NCBI GenBank assembly: GCA_041746105.1
Contig: JBGTHP010000017.1
Span: forward strand, 248,001-312,000
From: JBFHRE01 sp041746105
GTDB taxonomy: Bacteria > Actinomycetota > Acidimicrobiia > Spongiisociales > ZC4RG35
Length of the DNA stretch: 64,000 nt
Reading direction: 5' to 3'
Numbering within the stretch: position 1 is the first letter of the stretch; each line of letters opens with the position of its first letter. Both the position numbers and the translations under genes were made by a program. The notes under the pieces are model-generated. The model was not told the DNA's origin. It saw only the letters and a program-made list of their open reading frames with translations, and did no database searches. Below, piece after piece: positions 28,577-37,608 of this stretch.

Positions 28577-30124
28577 ATGATGACTACCGAAACACCGCCC
28601 GATGGCACTCGGGCAACCAAACAGGAACTGGTACGGCCCCGTGCCGGGCGGGTTGTCGCCGGCGTCGCCGCGGCAGTCGCAAGAACCTTCGACGTACCGC
28701 TGTGGCTGGTGCGATTGGTCCTCGTGATCACCGTCCCGATGGGGGGCCTCGGCTTCGTGGCCTACCTTGCAGGCTGGTTGCTCATACGGGACGAAACCAA
28801 GGCCGAGCCACACGCCGTCAGACTGGTGGAGGGCATCGGCGAAGCAGGCTGGCCAGGGGTTGTGCTGGCGGCGATCGGTGTCCTCGCCATCAACAGTTCC
28901 ATCAACCTCATCCCGGGCGGAGCCCTTTTTGGCCTCGTGCTGGTTGTGATCGGCGGCCTGATGTACATGGGCAAAGCCCCCTTCGCCATCGTCGCCAAAA
29001 ACACTTCACATTCCGAGACCAAAGGAACCCCAACCAAAGGAGCAAAGGAGCTCGCTTCGATGACTACACCCACGGCAACCACGCTCGTCACCCCCTCCGG
29101 TGGCGAAGCCCCACCTTCGGCACCGATCCCCCCAGTGCCGTCTGCCCCTCGGCCTCCCAAGCCGCCGCGACCGCGTTCGGCATTGGGCCGGATCACCTTT
29201 GCCGCGATGCTGATAGGCGTTGGAACGCTAGCCCTCATCGAGCGCCTCGCCCCTGATGTCGACTTCGTTCTGCGCCACTATCTGTCGCTACTTCTCGCCA
29301 TCACGGGCGTGGGTCTGGTGGTCGGAGCATGGCTCGGTCGGGCCCGCGGGCTCATCGTCGCCGGAATCGTCCTGCTGCCGATGCTGATGCTTTCACCGCT
29401 GACCGAGGTCGACTACGGGCGGCTGACCAGAACCGTTGAGACGCCGACCACCCTTTCGGAGGTCCGCTCAACCTACGCCGTGGATGTCGGATCGCTGCTG
29501 GTGGATCTCTCTGCCGTGGACTTCAAGGGCGACAGTATCGAGATAGTCGCCTCTGCCGATCTCGGCGAAGTGATCATTGTGGTCCCCGACGACATCACGG
29601 TTACCGGGCGGGCCCAAACCGACATCGGGGAGGTGAGCGCTCTTGGCAGGACATCGAGCGGATTCGGAAGCATCCAGGTGAGGATCGACCAGACCGGATC
29701 CAACGGATCTCTCGACCTCACCGCCACCGTCGACGTCGGCAGAGTGCTGGTGACAACAAACCGGTCGGATCCAGGGATCGGACACTCGGATGTTCCGGTG
29801 TCACGTGTCGTGGTCACCGACGCCGGAGATCGAAACGGCTCGTATGACCTCGGGTTCGGCAAGGTCACCGTCGACCTGACCCAATTGGTTCTTTCGGAAA
29901 AAGACACTCTTCGTTTCAACCTTGGGGTAGGCGAACTGATCGTGATCATTGACAAGGACACGCCCACCTGGATCGACGCCTCGGCCGGGATCGGAGACGT
30001 CACGGTCTTGAAGCTGTCGGACTCCGGCTTGTCACCAAGGGTCTCCACAGGAGACAAAGACGCGCTCCTGACCATCGACCTGCGGGTAGGAGCAGGGACC
30101 ATCACCGTATTGGAGGAATCATGA
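28577..30124 (+). CDS. PspC-domain membrane protein with LiaF-like C-terminal domain
   Basis: A 515-residue protein. The PspC domain (RPRAGRVVAGVAAAVARTFDVPLWLVRLVL) is at about residues 15-70, with further membrane helices near 85-130 and 215-275. A Pro/Thr-rich cytoplasmic linker separates these groups. The last 220 residues form a beta-rich repetitive domain (DIGEVSALGR, VDVGRVLVTTN, LGVGELIVII) like LiaF/DUF4097 envelope-stress proteins. With the divergent kinase and regulator it forms a LiaFSR-like set. It overlaps the next gene by 4 bases (ATGA). Confidence 0.85.
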   Translation: MMTTETPPDGTRATKQELVRPRAGRVVAGVAAAVARTFDVPLWLVRLVLVITVPMGGLGFVAYLAGWLLIRDETKAEPHAVRLVEGIGEAGWPGVVLAAIGVLAINSSINLIPGGALFGLVLVVIGGLMYMGKAPFAIVAKNTSHSETKGTPTKGAKELASMTTPTATTLVTPSGGEAPPSAPIPPVPSAPRPPKPPRPRSALGRITFAAMLIGVGTLALIERLAPDVDFVLRHYLSLLLAITGVGLVVGAWLGRARGLIVAGIVLLPMLMLSPLTEVDYGRLTRTVETPTTLSEVRSTYAVDVGSLLVDLSAVDFKGDSIEIVASADLGEVIIVVPDDITVTGRAQTDIGEVSALGRTSSGFGSIQVRIDQTGSNGSLDLTATVDVGRVLVTTNRSDPGIGHSDVPVSRVVVTDAGDRNGSYDLGFGKVTVDLTQLVLSEKDTLRFNLGVGELIVIIDKDTPTWIDASAGIGDVTVLKLSDSGLSPRVSTGDKDALLTIDLRVGAGTITVLEES

Positions 30125-30342
30125 AATCACACCCTTTCGATCTCGTCTCGTTCATCTTTGGGACGATCTTTCTTCTCGTCGCCCTTGGCTTCGGGTTCCT
30201 TACGGCCATACTCGATCTCAGACCCGGGATACCATTTGGTTACCTGCTCCCAGCCGGGATCATTGCGATTGGGCTCTGGGTTGGAATCGGGGCCGTCCTC
30301 AAGACCGGCGATGAACCAAAGCCGTTGGACAAACCTGAGTGA
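30121..30342 (+). CDS. Small two-helix membrane protein
   Basis: A 73-residue protein with two hydrophobic helices (VSFIFGTIFLLVALGFGFLTAIL and YLLPAGIIAIGLWVGIGAVL). It is coupled to the PspC/LiaF-like gene by an ATGA overlap. Co-translation suggests it works with that protein in the envelope-stress module. No family was recognised. Confidence 0.75.
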   Translation: MKSHPFDLVSFIFGTIFLLVALGFGFLTAILDLRPGIPFGYLLPAGIIAIGLWVGIGAVLKTGDEPKPLDKPE

Positions 30343-30344
30343 AC

Positions 30345-30725
30345 TCAGTCGGCGGTGCGAGCTTTGAACGTTCGCACCGCCATGCGGACGCCGGCGTAAA
30401 GGACCAGCAGGCCAAACAGTCGCTGCATCAAATCGGCGTCGATGCTGACCGCGAGCTTGGAGGCGCCAAAAGCGGCGGCGGCCCCTCCAAACCCCACCAA
30501 CAAGGCAAGACGAACGTCGGCGCGTCCGTTGCGCACATTGACGATGGTCCCTGAAACGGATGTGAACAGAATCGCAAGCGTCGATGTCCCCTGAGCAAGA
30601 TGCTGGTCGAGACCGAGCAGAAACACCATGGCCGGGACCATGATCACACCGCCGCCGATGCCGGCGACACCGGAGGCGACGCCCGCTGCCAGACCCACGA
30701 TCAGCGCCACAACGATGTCGCTCAT
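30345..30725 (-). CDS. TauE/SafE family permease, half-size subunit B
   Basis: A 126-residue, four-helix membrane protein starting MSDIVVALIVGLAAGVASGVAGIGGGVIMVP. The GVAGIGGGVIMVPAM motif marks one repeat of the TauE/SafE sulfite-exporter fold, which normally has two such repeats in one chain of about 250 residues. The frame is open far upstream but only as a shadow of the next gene. It overlaps that gene by 4 bases; the two half-size proteins probably form the full transporter. The substrate is unknown. Confidence 0.85.
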   Translation of the reverse strand: MSDIVVALIVGLAAGVASGVAGIGGGVIMVPAMVFLLGLDQHLAQGTSTLAILFTSVSGTIVNVRNGRADVRLALLVGFGGAAAAFGASKLAVSIDADLMQRLFGLLVLYAGVRMAVRTFKARTAD

Positions 30726-31081
30726 AGGACCATCCGAATCCCGGCGACAATCATCGCCAACGCAAAAACACCTCGTATAGCGTTGGGCGAAAGCCGGTGC
30801 ATGAGAGTCGCCCCGAGGGCGGCGCCGGCCAATCCGCCCACCCCAAGGGCAACGCCGATCTCGAGGTCCACTGCGTCCGACGTCAGATACCCGGCAAACG
30901 CAGCGAGTGCGATCAGAAATATGGCGGCAAGCGAGGTGGCGTGGGCGGCGTGCTGATCGGATCGCAGAACGAGAATCAGGAGAGGAACGAGAACGATTCC
31001 ACCGCCAACACCAAAAAACCCGGAGAGTGTCCCTCCAGCCAAACCGACGAGCAGGGCTCTTCGCGTGATCGATGCCGCCAC
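30722..31081 (-). CDS. TauE/SafE family permease, half-size subunit A
   Basis: A 119-residue, four-helix membrane protein with the TauE/SafE repeat motif GTLSGFFGVGGGIVLVPLL. It is homologous in layout to the downstream half-size gene, to which it is coupled by an ATGA overlap. Together they equal one normal TauE/SafE permease, so the transporter is probably a heterodimer of two inverted halves. Confidence 0.85.
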   Translation of the reverse strand: MAASITRRALLVGLAGGTLSGFFGVGGGIVLVPLLILVLRSDQHAAHATSLAAIFLIALAAFAGYLTSDAVDLEIGVALGVGGLAGAALGATLMHRLSPNAIRGVFALAMIVAGIRMVL

Positions 31082-31101
31082 CCGGCCACGCTACACCGAA
31101 G

Positions 31102-31380
31102 TCAGCCGGTGCCCTCCTCATGCAAGGCGGCGCCCATCCGTCGTCTCAACCGCGGACTGGCTGCGTGCAGGCCAATTGCAATCGCAAAACCGACGTCGTC
31201 ATCGGAAACAAAAACTGCCTGTTCCCCCTCGATCCGAAGCCGGAAACCGTCATCATCCCCACGAACTCCGACATCGTCGAGCGGCCAACGGCCCAAGATT
31301 CCTGCAGCGCTCCGAATCTGAACGGTTTCATCGTCCAAGTCGATGACGACTCGAACCCCCCGCCCGGCTTCACCTTCCAT
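31102..31380 (-). CDS. Small hypothetical protein
   Basis: A 92-residue acidic protein (MEGEAGRGVRVVIDLDDETVQIRS...) with a predicted mixed alpha/beta domain. An alternative plus-strand frame over the same bases is less protein-like. It lies 20 bases upstream of the TauE/SafE pair on the same strand. I do not recognise the family. Confidence 0.55.
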   Translation of the reverse strand: MEGEAGRGVRVVIDLDDETVQIRSAAGILGRWPLDDVGVRGDDDGFRLRIEGEQAVFVSDDDVGFAIAIGLHAASPRLRRRMGAALHEEGTG

Positions 31381-31538
31381 CCGGAATGAACCCTCGAATT
31401 CTGTAATGCAGCACCCCGCATTGTGACGATCGATTCATTCCAACAATAACCAAGTAACTCCAGGATCTCGGGCTTGGTCTGGCGAGCCCTGCAATCACAC
31501 CAAAGGGCTCTCCATACCCAGGCGGAAAGACAGGGACA

Positions 31539-32185
31539 TTGGGCGAGACTGTCACCTTCGGCTACGACAACCGGGTCACCGCCCCCACCGCGATGACCTC
31601 ATCGCTCACCGGCAACCCGGTCTGTGTTGCCGGTGCCGTCTACAACCCGCTCGGTCAGCTCACCTCCGCCACTCACGGCACCGGCCGAACCGTTGGCTCC
31701 CGCACGTTCACCTACGACGCATCCACCAACCGACTCGCAACCCAGACCGGTGTGACCGGAGGGGTGACCCGGCTCAACCGGTCCTACGCCTATGACAACG
31801 CCAGCAACCTCACCCGAGTGCTGGACGCCTTGGATTCGAACCAGCGGACCTGTTACCGCTACGACGACCTCTGGCGATTCGCCGAAGCCTTCACCTCCAA
31901 CGCCGACACCTGCAACACCTATACGGCGGTCGGTACCGCACCTTTCGACCACGACTACACCTACTCGCCAATCGGGAACCTCACCTCGTCACCGGGACCG
32001 GAGGCGGCACCCCCGGCACCTGCACCTACGGGACGTCCCGACCCCTCGGTCAGGCAATCAGCGGTTCCGGCGCGGGTACGATTGGCAGCGGAACATCGAG
32101 CGGCTCCCAAACCTCGACTTCGGGTTCGGGGTCCTCAAGCAGTTCCAGTAGCGGGGCGGGTAGTCCCTTCACCTCGAGGATGTGA
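31539..32185 (+). pseudogene. RHS/YD-repeat protein fragment, frameshifted
   Basis: From a TTG at 31539 the frame encodes clear YD-repeat sequence (TFGYDNRV, RTFTYDASTNRLATQ, RSYAYDNASNLTRV, YTYSPIGNLTS). Around 31990 the RHS-like reading continues in another frame (VTGTGGGTPGTCTYGTSRPLGQ). It then becomes Ser/Gly-rich and stops with TGA at 32183-32185. The N-terminal shell, RHS core motif and toxin tip are absent, so this is a remnant of a large RHS/contact-toxin or wall protein. The frameshift and the second fragment further on support decay. Confidence 0.7.
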
Positions 32186-32664
32186 AGTTGCAGGGCAAAC
32201 TGGCTCCAGCACGGTGGGTGCAACGGCTTGTTGTGGTCTCGTTACTGCTCGGGGCCGGGTCACAGGCGATCCAAGAATCACGTGTGATGGTCCCGACGTA
32301 CGGGTTAACGATGCTCTTGGGCGTGGGAATTCTGGCGTATGACGCCGGCACCGTACTTTTCGCCAGGGAGCCGAGGTTCGGGGTCGACGACGGTCAGGTC
32401 CGTTGTGCGTTCAGCTGGTTTCTGAGCCGGCGGTCGGTCGACCGTTCCGAGGTTGTGGAGGTGCTGGTCCAGCCGGCCCGTCGGATGATCTATATACGAC
32501 GTTGGGACAGCAAGGCGTTGACGTTCTCCACTCTGTGGCTGAAACTCGACGCGGAGGGCCGCCCCGACGCAGTTGAGTTCGCCGAGAGGCTGGCCAAGCT
32601 CCTCGGCGTGCCGTGGCAGCCCGTCCCGTTCTTCTACAAGCCAGGAGCATCACCTTCGCCATGA
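32182..32664 (+). CDS. Membrane protein with PH-like domain
   Basis: A 160-residue protein starting with GTG at 32182, overlapping the stop of the RHS remnant frame. Two hydrophobic helices (LVVVSLLLGAGSQAI and MVPTYGLTMLLGVGILAYD) are followed by a beta-rich C-terminal domain (VDDGQVRCAFSWFLSRRSVDRSEVVEVLVQ) resembling bacterial PH domains. Its position directly after an RHS fragment recalls immunity genes, but no toxin remains. Function unknown. Confidence 0.65.
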   Translation: MKLQGKLAPARWVQRLVVVSLLLGAGSQAIQESRVMVPTYGLTMLLGVGILAYDAGTVLFAREPRFGVDDGQVRCAFSWFLSRRSVDRSEVVEVLVQPARRMIYIRRWDSKALTFSTLWLKLDAEGRPDAVEFAERLAKLLGVPWQPVPFFYKPGASPSP

Positions 32665-32986
32665 GCCACAAAGAGGCGGGCTCATACGCGAAGATTCAAG
32701 CTTCCAACGCAACCACCAGGGTCCGGGCAGTGACGGCAGCGGCAACCAACCCACGCGTACAGCCTCGACGGTGACCTCGACCTGGTCTTCGAGCAAACCA
32801 ACCAGCTCACCACGGTCAACCGACCCGGCTCCACCACCACCATCCTCTACGCGCAAAAGGCGACCTCGATCCGATTCAAAAGGGCCGATCCGATCCCGCG
32901 CCCCGGTTGCCGGTGGTTATTCGATGCCCGCTAGCCCTGACGCAGCCGATAGCGTTGGGTCGAGCCATGAGAAATCGAGGCCGACT
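32665..32986 (+). pseudogene. Gap with a second RHS remnant
   Basis: No intact gene. At about 32757-32850 one frame reads YSLDGDLDLVFEQTNQLTT and NRPGSTTTILYA, which is YD-repeat-like, then runs into a stop. This is probably the continuation of the decayed RHS gene at 31539, separated from it by the PH-like gene. The rest shows no feature apart from a possible ribosome site before the next gene. Confidence 0.5.
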
Positions 32987-34126
32987 ATGCGAAAACCGAT
33001 TTGGTTGCTGGCGATGTTCGTCGCCGGTTGTTCGACTGCGCCGACGGCAGCGGCCTCAATCCTGATCACAGGGGCCGACGGCTCTGTCAGCATCTGGAAG
33101 GAGTCCGATTCGATTTCGGTTGCAGCGGCGTCGAACGGCACGGAGATCGCGGTTCAACCCACACCTTCGCCGCGAGGGGACAGCATCGTCTACAGCGCAC
33201 TCGACGAAGACGGCGATCCGCTGGTCGTGGTCTGGCGGGAAGGCGACATCGTGTGGGAGAAGCGATTCGACTTCTTGCCGTTTTATTACTCGTGGAACGC
33301 CGACGGATCGAGCTTCGTTGCCCTAGGCAATTCGGGATCGGGAGTTGGGGCCGCCCATGTAATCCCGGACACCAACTCGATCGACTCGCTCGGCGTGGCG
33401 AGACCGTACTTCTTCTCCTGGGCGCCTTCCACCGAGGCGATCGCAACCAACCGCGATGCCGGATCGATCGACTTGCTGACGCCGGGCCTTGCCGACGCTC
33501 CGCTCGGCGAGACCACGATCGGGTTTCAGGCTCCCGACTGGCTCGACGATGAGACGGTCATAGTGCCGCTCGGTGGGCCATCGATCTCGGTCAGCCTCCT
33601 TGCCCAGGCGACAGGGCGATCACGACTGGCGGCGGTGTCGCTAGATGGCAGCACCCGGGATCTCGTCAATATCGACGGCCCGGTCACCTATGCCCTCTCC
33701 CCGGATCGGGCCCGGCTTGCCGTGTTGGACGGTGTCCCGGGCGAAGCCGACATGCTGGTTCTGTCCCTCGCCGAGGGGTCGATCGAGCCGGTGGAAAAGG
33801 ACGGAGTGGTGATGTTCGAATGGAGCCCGGACGGCTCGGCTCTCCTGCTCGGCTCGATCGGGCAGCAAGCACTCGTTCCGAGCGTGTGGACCGGTGGCGA
33901 GATCACCGACTACCCGCCCTACGTTCCGACCTCGACCTTCGTCAGCCAGTATCTCCAATTCTGGGGACAGTACGTCCGCTCCACACATACCTGGGCTCCG
34001 GATGGTTCGGCATTCACCTACGCCGCAACCACCGACGATGGCGATGCCGTTTTCATCCAGAGGCTTGGCTCCGACCCGCCGGACCAAATCGCACCGGGAT
34101 CGGTCAGCCAGTGGCTGCAGGGATGA
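32987..34126 (+). CDS. Beta-propeller lipoprotein (WD40/TolB-like)
   Basis: A 379-residue lipoprotein beginning MRKPIWLLAMFVAGCSTAP, with lipobox VAGC at about residues 12-15. The body is built of beta-propeller blades with recurring 'SP-D/DG' turns (TPSPRGDSIVYSA, WNADGSSFVAL, FEWSPDGSALLLG, WAPDGSAFTYAA). This suggests an extracytoplasmic propeller of unknown ligand. The frame extends upstream to 32573 without plausible sequence. GAGG precedes the ATG at 32987. Confidence 0.8.
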   Translation: MRKPIWLLAMFVAGCSTAPTAAASILITGADGSVSIWKESDSISVAAASNGTEIAVQPTPSPRGDSIVYSALDEDGDPLVVVWREGDIVWEKRFDFLPFYYSWNADGSSFVALGNSGSGVGAAHVIPDTNSIDSLGVARPYFFSWAPSTEAIATNRDAGSIDLLTPGLADAPLGETTIGFQAPDWLDDETVIVPLGGPSISVSLLAQATGRSRLAAVSLDGSTRDLVNIDGPVTYALSPDRARLAVLDGVPGEADMLVLSLAEGSIEPVEKDGVVMFEWSPDGSALLLGSIGQQALVPSVWTGGEITDYPPYVPTSTFVSQYLQFWGQYVRSTHTWAPDGSAFTYAATTDDGDAVFIQRLGSDPPDQIAPGSVSQWLQG

Positions 34127-34172
34127 ACTGCTGGGTCCATCGGCGAACGGCGACCTCCTATCCTTCCGAGTT

Positions 34173-34796
34173 GTGGAAGGTCTACTGCTGACCGGTGTTT
34201 ACGGCGTTGGCAAGAGCACCCTGTGTGCAGAAATTGCAGACATGCTCGAGGCCTCGGGACAGGCATTCGGCGCGATCGACCTCGACTGGCTCACGTGGTT
34301 CGCCGGACCCGAAATCGGCGAACATGACCACAGGAGTATCGGACTGGCCAACCTCTCGGCCGTCCTCTCCAATCTCATCGAGGCCGGAATCAACCGCTTT
34401 GTCCTCGCCGGTTCGATCCTGACCGATGCAGATCTCGCCGCAATGGAAGCGGCGTTACCTTTCCCTCTCCGAGTTGTTTGCCTCAACGTCCCCTTGGAGG
34501 AGATAAGGGTCAGACTCTCCTCTTCGATGAATGCGGCTCGCCAGGAAGATCTCCGCCAAACCGAACTCTGGCTGGCTTCTGGGATCGGTCGAGACATCGG
34601 GCATGTGACACTGGACAACGACCGCCGGTTTCCGTGGTCGCCCAAGAGATTCTGGAATGGCTCGGCTGGTGACATTGGCGCGTTCGCGATCCCGCCGAGG
34701 GTCAGGAACCGGCGAACAGGCGGCGCTGGCGAGACCGTGAAGTGTTGCCGAAGTAGCCGCGCCACCAGTCGTCGAGACGGAGATGGCTCGGGTTGA
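34173..34796 (+). CDS. P-loop kinase-like protein, frameshifted near its C-terminus
   Basis: Starting at the GTG at 34173, the product opens VEGLLLTGVYGVGKSTLCAE: a Walker A GVYGVGKST, followed by an AIDLDWLTW Walker-B-like strand, as in small nucleotide/metabolite kinases. Near 34624 the natural reading shifts: the frame one base later reads PPVSVVAQEILEWLGW and stops at 34670-34672, a typical kinase end. The annotated frame runs on to 34796 and overlaps the opposite PLD gene. A single-base deletion, real or a sequencing error, is likely. Confidence 0.65.
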   Translation: MEGLLLTGVYGVGKSTLCAEIADMLEASGQAFGAIDLDWLTWFAGPEIGEHDHRSIGLANLSAVLSNLIEAGINRFVLAGSILTDADLAAMEAALPFPLRVVCLNVPLEEIRVRLSSSMNAARQEDLRQTELWLASGIGRDIGHVTLDNDRRFPWSPKRFWNGSAGDIGAFAIPPRVRNRRTGGAGETVKCCRSSRATSRRDGDGSG

Positions 34797-36360
34797 CCGG
34801 GGTTGTCGAACCCGCATTCCGTTCAAGGAACTCACGAAACGCGTGATGGTTGTATAGACGCATGAACTCTCCGAGATAGATGTCGGCGACCCTGGTGTTG
34901 TCGCGGATCATCAGCATGTTCTCGTCATTGGTCACACAGGATGCCTCGCTGAAATTGGCGGAACCGGCAACAACCACCGGCGAGCTGCTCAGCGGGTCGA
35001 TCAGCATGAATTTGTTGTGGATGTAGTTGACATTCTTGTTGAGGTAGTTGTGGCTCTCTTTCACCCATCGGTCGAAACGATCGGCCGTCAGGCGCGAACC
35101 GATGGCGAACAGGTTCTCCGGTTGTGAACGGAGGAGATCGATCGACGCCTCCGCCGCCAAACGCTCCGGCCCTGGTGCCATCGGGCGGGTCTTTTTCTCC
35201 ATCACGGCGTAACGGAGAGGGGCCCGACCCGACCGGTAAACATGTTGAAAACTCGAATGCATCCCGAACGCGAACGTGGTGAACAGGCTGTCATTGGCCG
35301 TTTCGGCCAGATATGTGTACAGATCCAGGGCGTCGGTTTTTCGTCGAGGACTGAAGACTGCGGTCGTTCCGGACGGTGGCAACCGGCGAGCGGTTAGTTG
35401 CACGGTATCGGTGAGGACCGGCTTCAAATCCGCATTGGTCGGGTCGGCTGCGAGCAGATTCCAGTAGCGCAAAAACTCGGCGGCAACCGAATTCGACTCG
35501 ACGACATGGACGACGTTGGAGTGGCCGAAGATTCCGCCTTCTGAGAAGTTGGTTCCTCCTGTGAGAACCGCTTCCGGGACCGAATTCTTTAGCCGCACGA
35601 TGAATTTGTTGTGCGCTATATAGCGATGGGTCCGGCGGGGAGTGCAGATGGCGGATAGCTGGGCAGCAGCTACTGCCGCCGTGTTCTTTTCGCCGGGTTG
35701 TTTGGTCCGGTTGTCATAAACGATATGGACATCCACCCCACGATCATGTGCGGCCTTGAGGGCCGCCAGTACCGCTGGTTGATGAAACTCATAGGCCGCG
35801 ACCCGCAGGCCGAATCCGGGTCCCGTTGCGGCATCGATGAACCCGATGATTGACTCGTAGAGACCTCGTGACAGCCAATCGAATGCCGCCTCACCAACTT
35901 CACGTGGATCGCGCCCGCCAAAACGATTCGAGTAGGCCTGGGACGCAGCCACCCCGCGGTTGAAATAGATGTCGTGGTCTCCACCAACCGGCGACTCGGT
36001 CGTGATGGGCACCGAAACTTTGTGTGCCGTCGTGAGATTTTCGGGTGGTCCAGTGAGGGCTTCGACCCGGTAGGTGTAACGATGTCCTGGTTTGGCGGAG
36101 TAGTCCGACCACCCAAAACCCTGTATCGGATGGTTTCGCGTCGAATAACTCGATCCGGCAGGGAACCCCGGATCCGTCGCGGCGAAGGTCTTCAAGCCTT
36201 TCATCCAATAGGACTCGTTTTCGGTGTGATCGGTCCGCTGGATAGCGAACCCTCTCAACCCGTCACACAATTCCTGGGGGAGGTCGATCCCGAGCATGAC
36301 AACATAGGTGCCGCTGATCGCCCTGACCGATAGGTTCTGCTGCGTCCTTCGAGCTCGCAC
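34702..36360 (-). CDS. Phospholipase D-like protein
   Basis: A 552-residue protein with two PLD-type active-site strands: HNKFIVRL near residue 251 and HNKFMLID near 450. Each is followed by the TGGTNFSEG/AGSANFSEA motif that completes the site. The second has the full HxKx4D pattern; the first lacks the terminal Asp. The N-terminal 120 residues are a separate domain with fibronectin-like character (GHRYTYRVEAL). Likely reactions are phosphodiester hydrolysis or transfer; the substrate is unknown. No clear signal peptide. Confidence 0.8.
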   Translation of the reverse strand: MRARRTQQNLSVRAISGTYVVMLGIDLPQELCDGLRGFAIQRTDHTENESYWMKGLKTFAATDPGFPAGSSYSTRNHPIQGFGWSDYSAKPGHRYTYRVEALTGPPENLTTAHKVSVPITTESPVGGDHDIYFNRGVAASQAYSNRFGGRDPREVGEAAFDWLSRGLYESIIGFIDAATGPGFGLRVAAYEFHQPAVLAALKAAHDRGVDVHIVYDNRTKQPGEKNTAAVAAAQLSAICTPRRTHRYIAHNKFIVRLKNSVPEAVLTGGTNFSEGGIFGHSNVVHVVESNSVAAEFLRYWNLLAADPTNADLKPVLTDTVQLTARRLPPSGTTAVFSPRRKTDALDLYTYLAETANDSLFTTFAFGMHSSFQHVYRSGRAPLRYAVMEKKTRPMAPGPERLAAEASIDLLRSQPENLFAIGSRLTADRFDRWVKESHNYLNKNVNYIHNKFMLIDPLSSSPVVVAGSANFSEASCVTNDENMLMIRDNTRVADIYLGEFMRLYNHHAFREFLERNAGSTTPVNPSHLRLDDWWRGYFGNTSRSRQRRLFAGS

Positions 36361-36507
36361 AATGTTCCCCGTCTGCCGCGCTCGCTTCCGACGCTACACC
36401 GTCCATCTGACGGCTGAGGGAAGAGTGGGGCCCGGAGGGTATGTCAACTATCGCAAAATCACTTACTCTTTGTTTTTTTGTCGTAGTGCTCTGATAGTTT
36501 GAGACCC

Positions 36508-37608
36508 ATGACAACCACTTTGCTCGAAAGAACCGGCAGGGCTCACGCCGATTCCGCCAGCACCGACACAATCGAACGGCGACTGGTGGAACTGGAGTCC
36601 CTGATCGGCGCCGCTCGATGTGAACAGGCGCGACTTCTGATCGAGATCGACCAACGCCAGGTGCCCGCAGCCGACGGATGCCGGTCGATCGACGAGTGGA
36701 TAGTCGGAAGGCTCGACGTGACGCGAGAGACTGCGTCGGGCTTGCGCTCGATGTCTCGTTCGAGGTGGAGCGGGATCGAAGGACTCAGCTTCGACAAGGC
36801 GGTGGCAGTTGTGGCTTTGGCCGGTGTCGCCGGCAGGACGGTTGCGGAGGAGGTGGCCCGGGAGTTCGACGTGGCAGGCATCCTCCGCCTGACGGCCCGC
36901 CACCGCCGCCTCACAAGACTCGCCGAGGCCGAGGTGTTCGACCAGCGCCATCTGATCATGCAGCCGGCACTTGATCAAAGCCACTGGAGGATCTGGGGTG
37001 TTCTGCCCGGCATCGACGGCTCCGTCGTCGAAAAGGCTCTTTGCGTTCGAGCCGACAGTTTTCCGTCGCCTCCCGAGGACCGGTGTCCGTCGACTGGCGA
37101 GAGAATGGCCGACGCCCTTACCAGCGTCTGCCAGGACTCGTTGTCAGCAGAACCATCCGACGACGCCGGGCCTTCGATAACGGTTTTTGTGGATGCCGGA
37201 GCCGTCGTTTCCGGCAGCGTTGGGTGTAGCGGCGGTCCCGATCTGGGTCCGAGCGTGCTCGAGGAACTGGTTTGTACCGGCAAGGTATCTGTTGTTGCCA
37301 CGGACGGAATGCGGCCGGTATCGACGTCTCGAGCGAGCCGGGCGATTCCAGGCGCCATACGCCGGTTTGTCTCCCACCGGGATGGCGGAAGGTGCACGGC
37401 AGACGGTTGTTCGAGCCGTTACCGCCTGCAACCTCACCACATCGTCCCGTGGGCGGCGGGCGGCTTCCACGACCCGACCAACCTGACAACACTGTGCTGG
37501 TTCCACCACCATGTTGTCATCCACGGAATGGGGTATCGCATCGACCCCGGCTCACCGACGCACCGGCGTCGCTTCATCAACCCGGCATCCGGTACCGATC
37601 CGCCTTGA
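36508..37608 (+). CDS. DUF222/HNH endonuclease protein (13E12 repeat family)
   Basis: A 366-residue protein. The N-terminal helical DUF222-like domain (ERRLVELESLIGAARCEQARLL) is followed by a C-terminal HNH nuclease motif: CTADGCSSRYRLQPHHIVPWAAGG ending in the LCWFHHHVVIHG knuckle, with the Cys and His residues needed for Zn/Mg binding. Such genes are multi-copy in actinobacteria and often mobile. I choose the ATG at 36508 (MTTTLLERTG) over an ATG three codons upstream. Confidence 0.85.
   Translation: MTTTLLERTGRAHADSASTDTIERRLVELESLIGAARCEQARLLIEIDQRQVPAADGCRSIDEWIVGRLDVTRETASGLRSMSRSRWSGIEGLSFDKAVAVVALAGVAGRTVAEEVAREFDVAGILRLTARHRRLTRLAEAEVFDQRHLIMQPALDQSHWRIWGVLPGIDGSVVEKALCVRADSFPSPPEDRCPSTGERMADALTSVCQDSLSAEPSDDAGPSITVFVDAGAVVSGSVGCSGGPDLGPSVLEELVCTGKVSVVATDGMRPVSTSRASRAIPGAIRRFVSHRDGGRCTADGCSSRYRLQPHHIVPWAAGGFHDPTNLTTLCWFHHHVVIHGMGYRIDPGSPTHRRRFINPASGTDPP

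Noticed and set aside
31072..31389. Plus-strand frame of 105 codons upstream of the RHS remnant
   Set aside because: Opposite strand of the more protein-like minus-strand ORF at 31102-31380; low-complexity translation.
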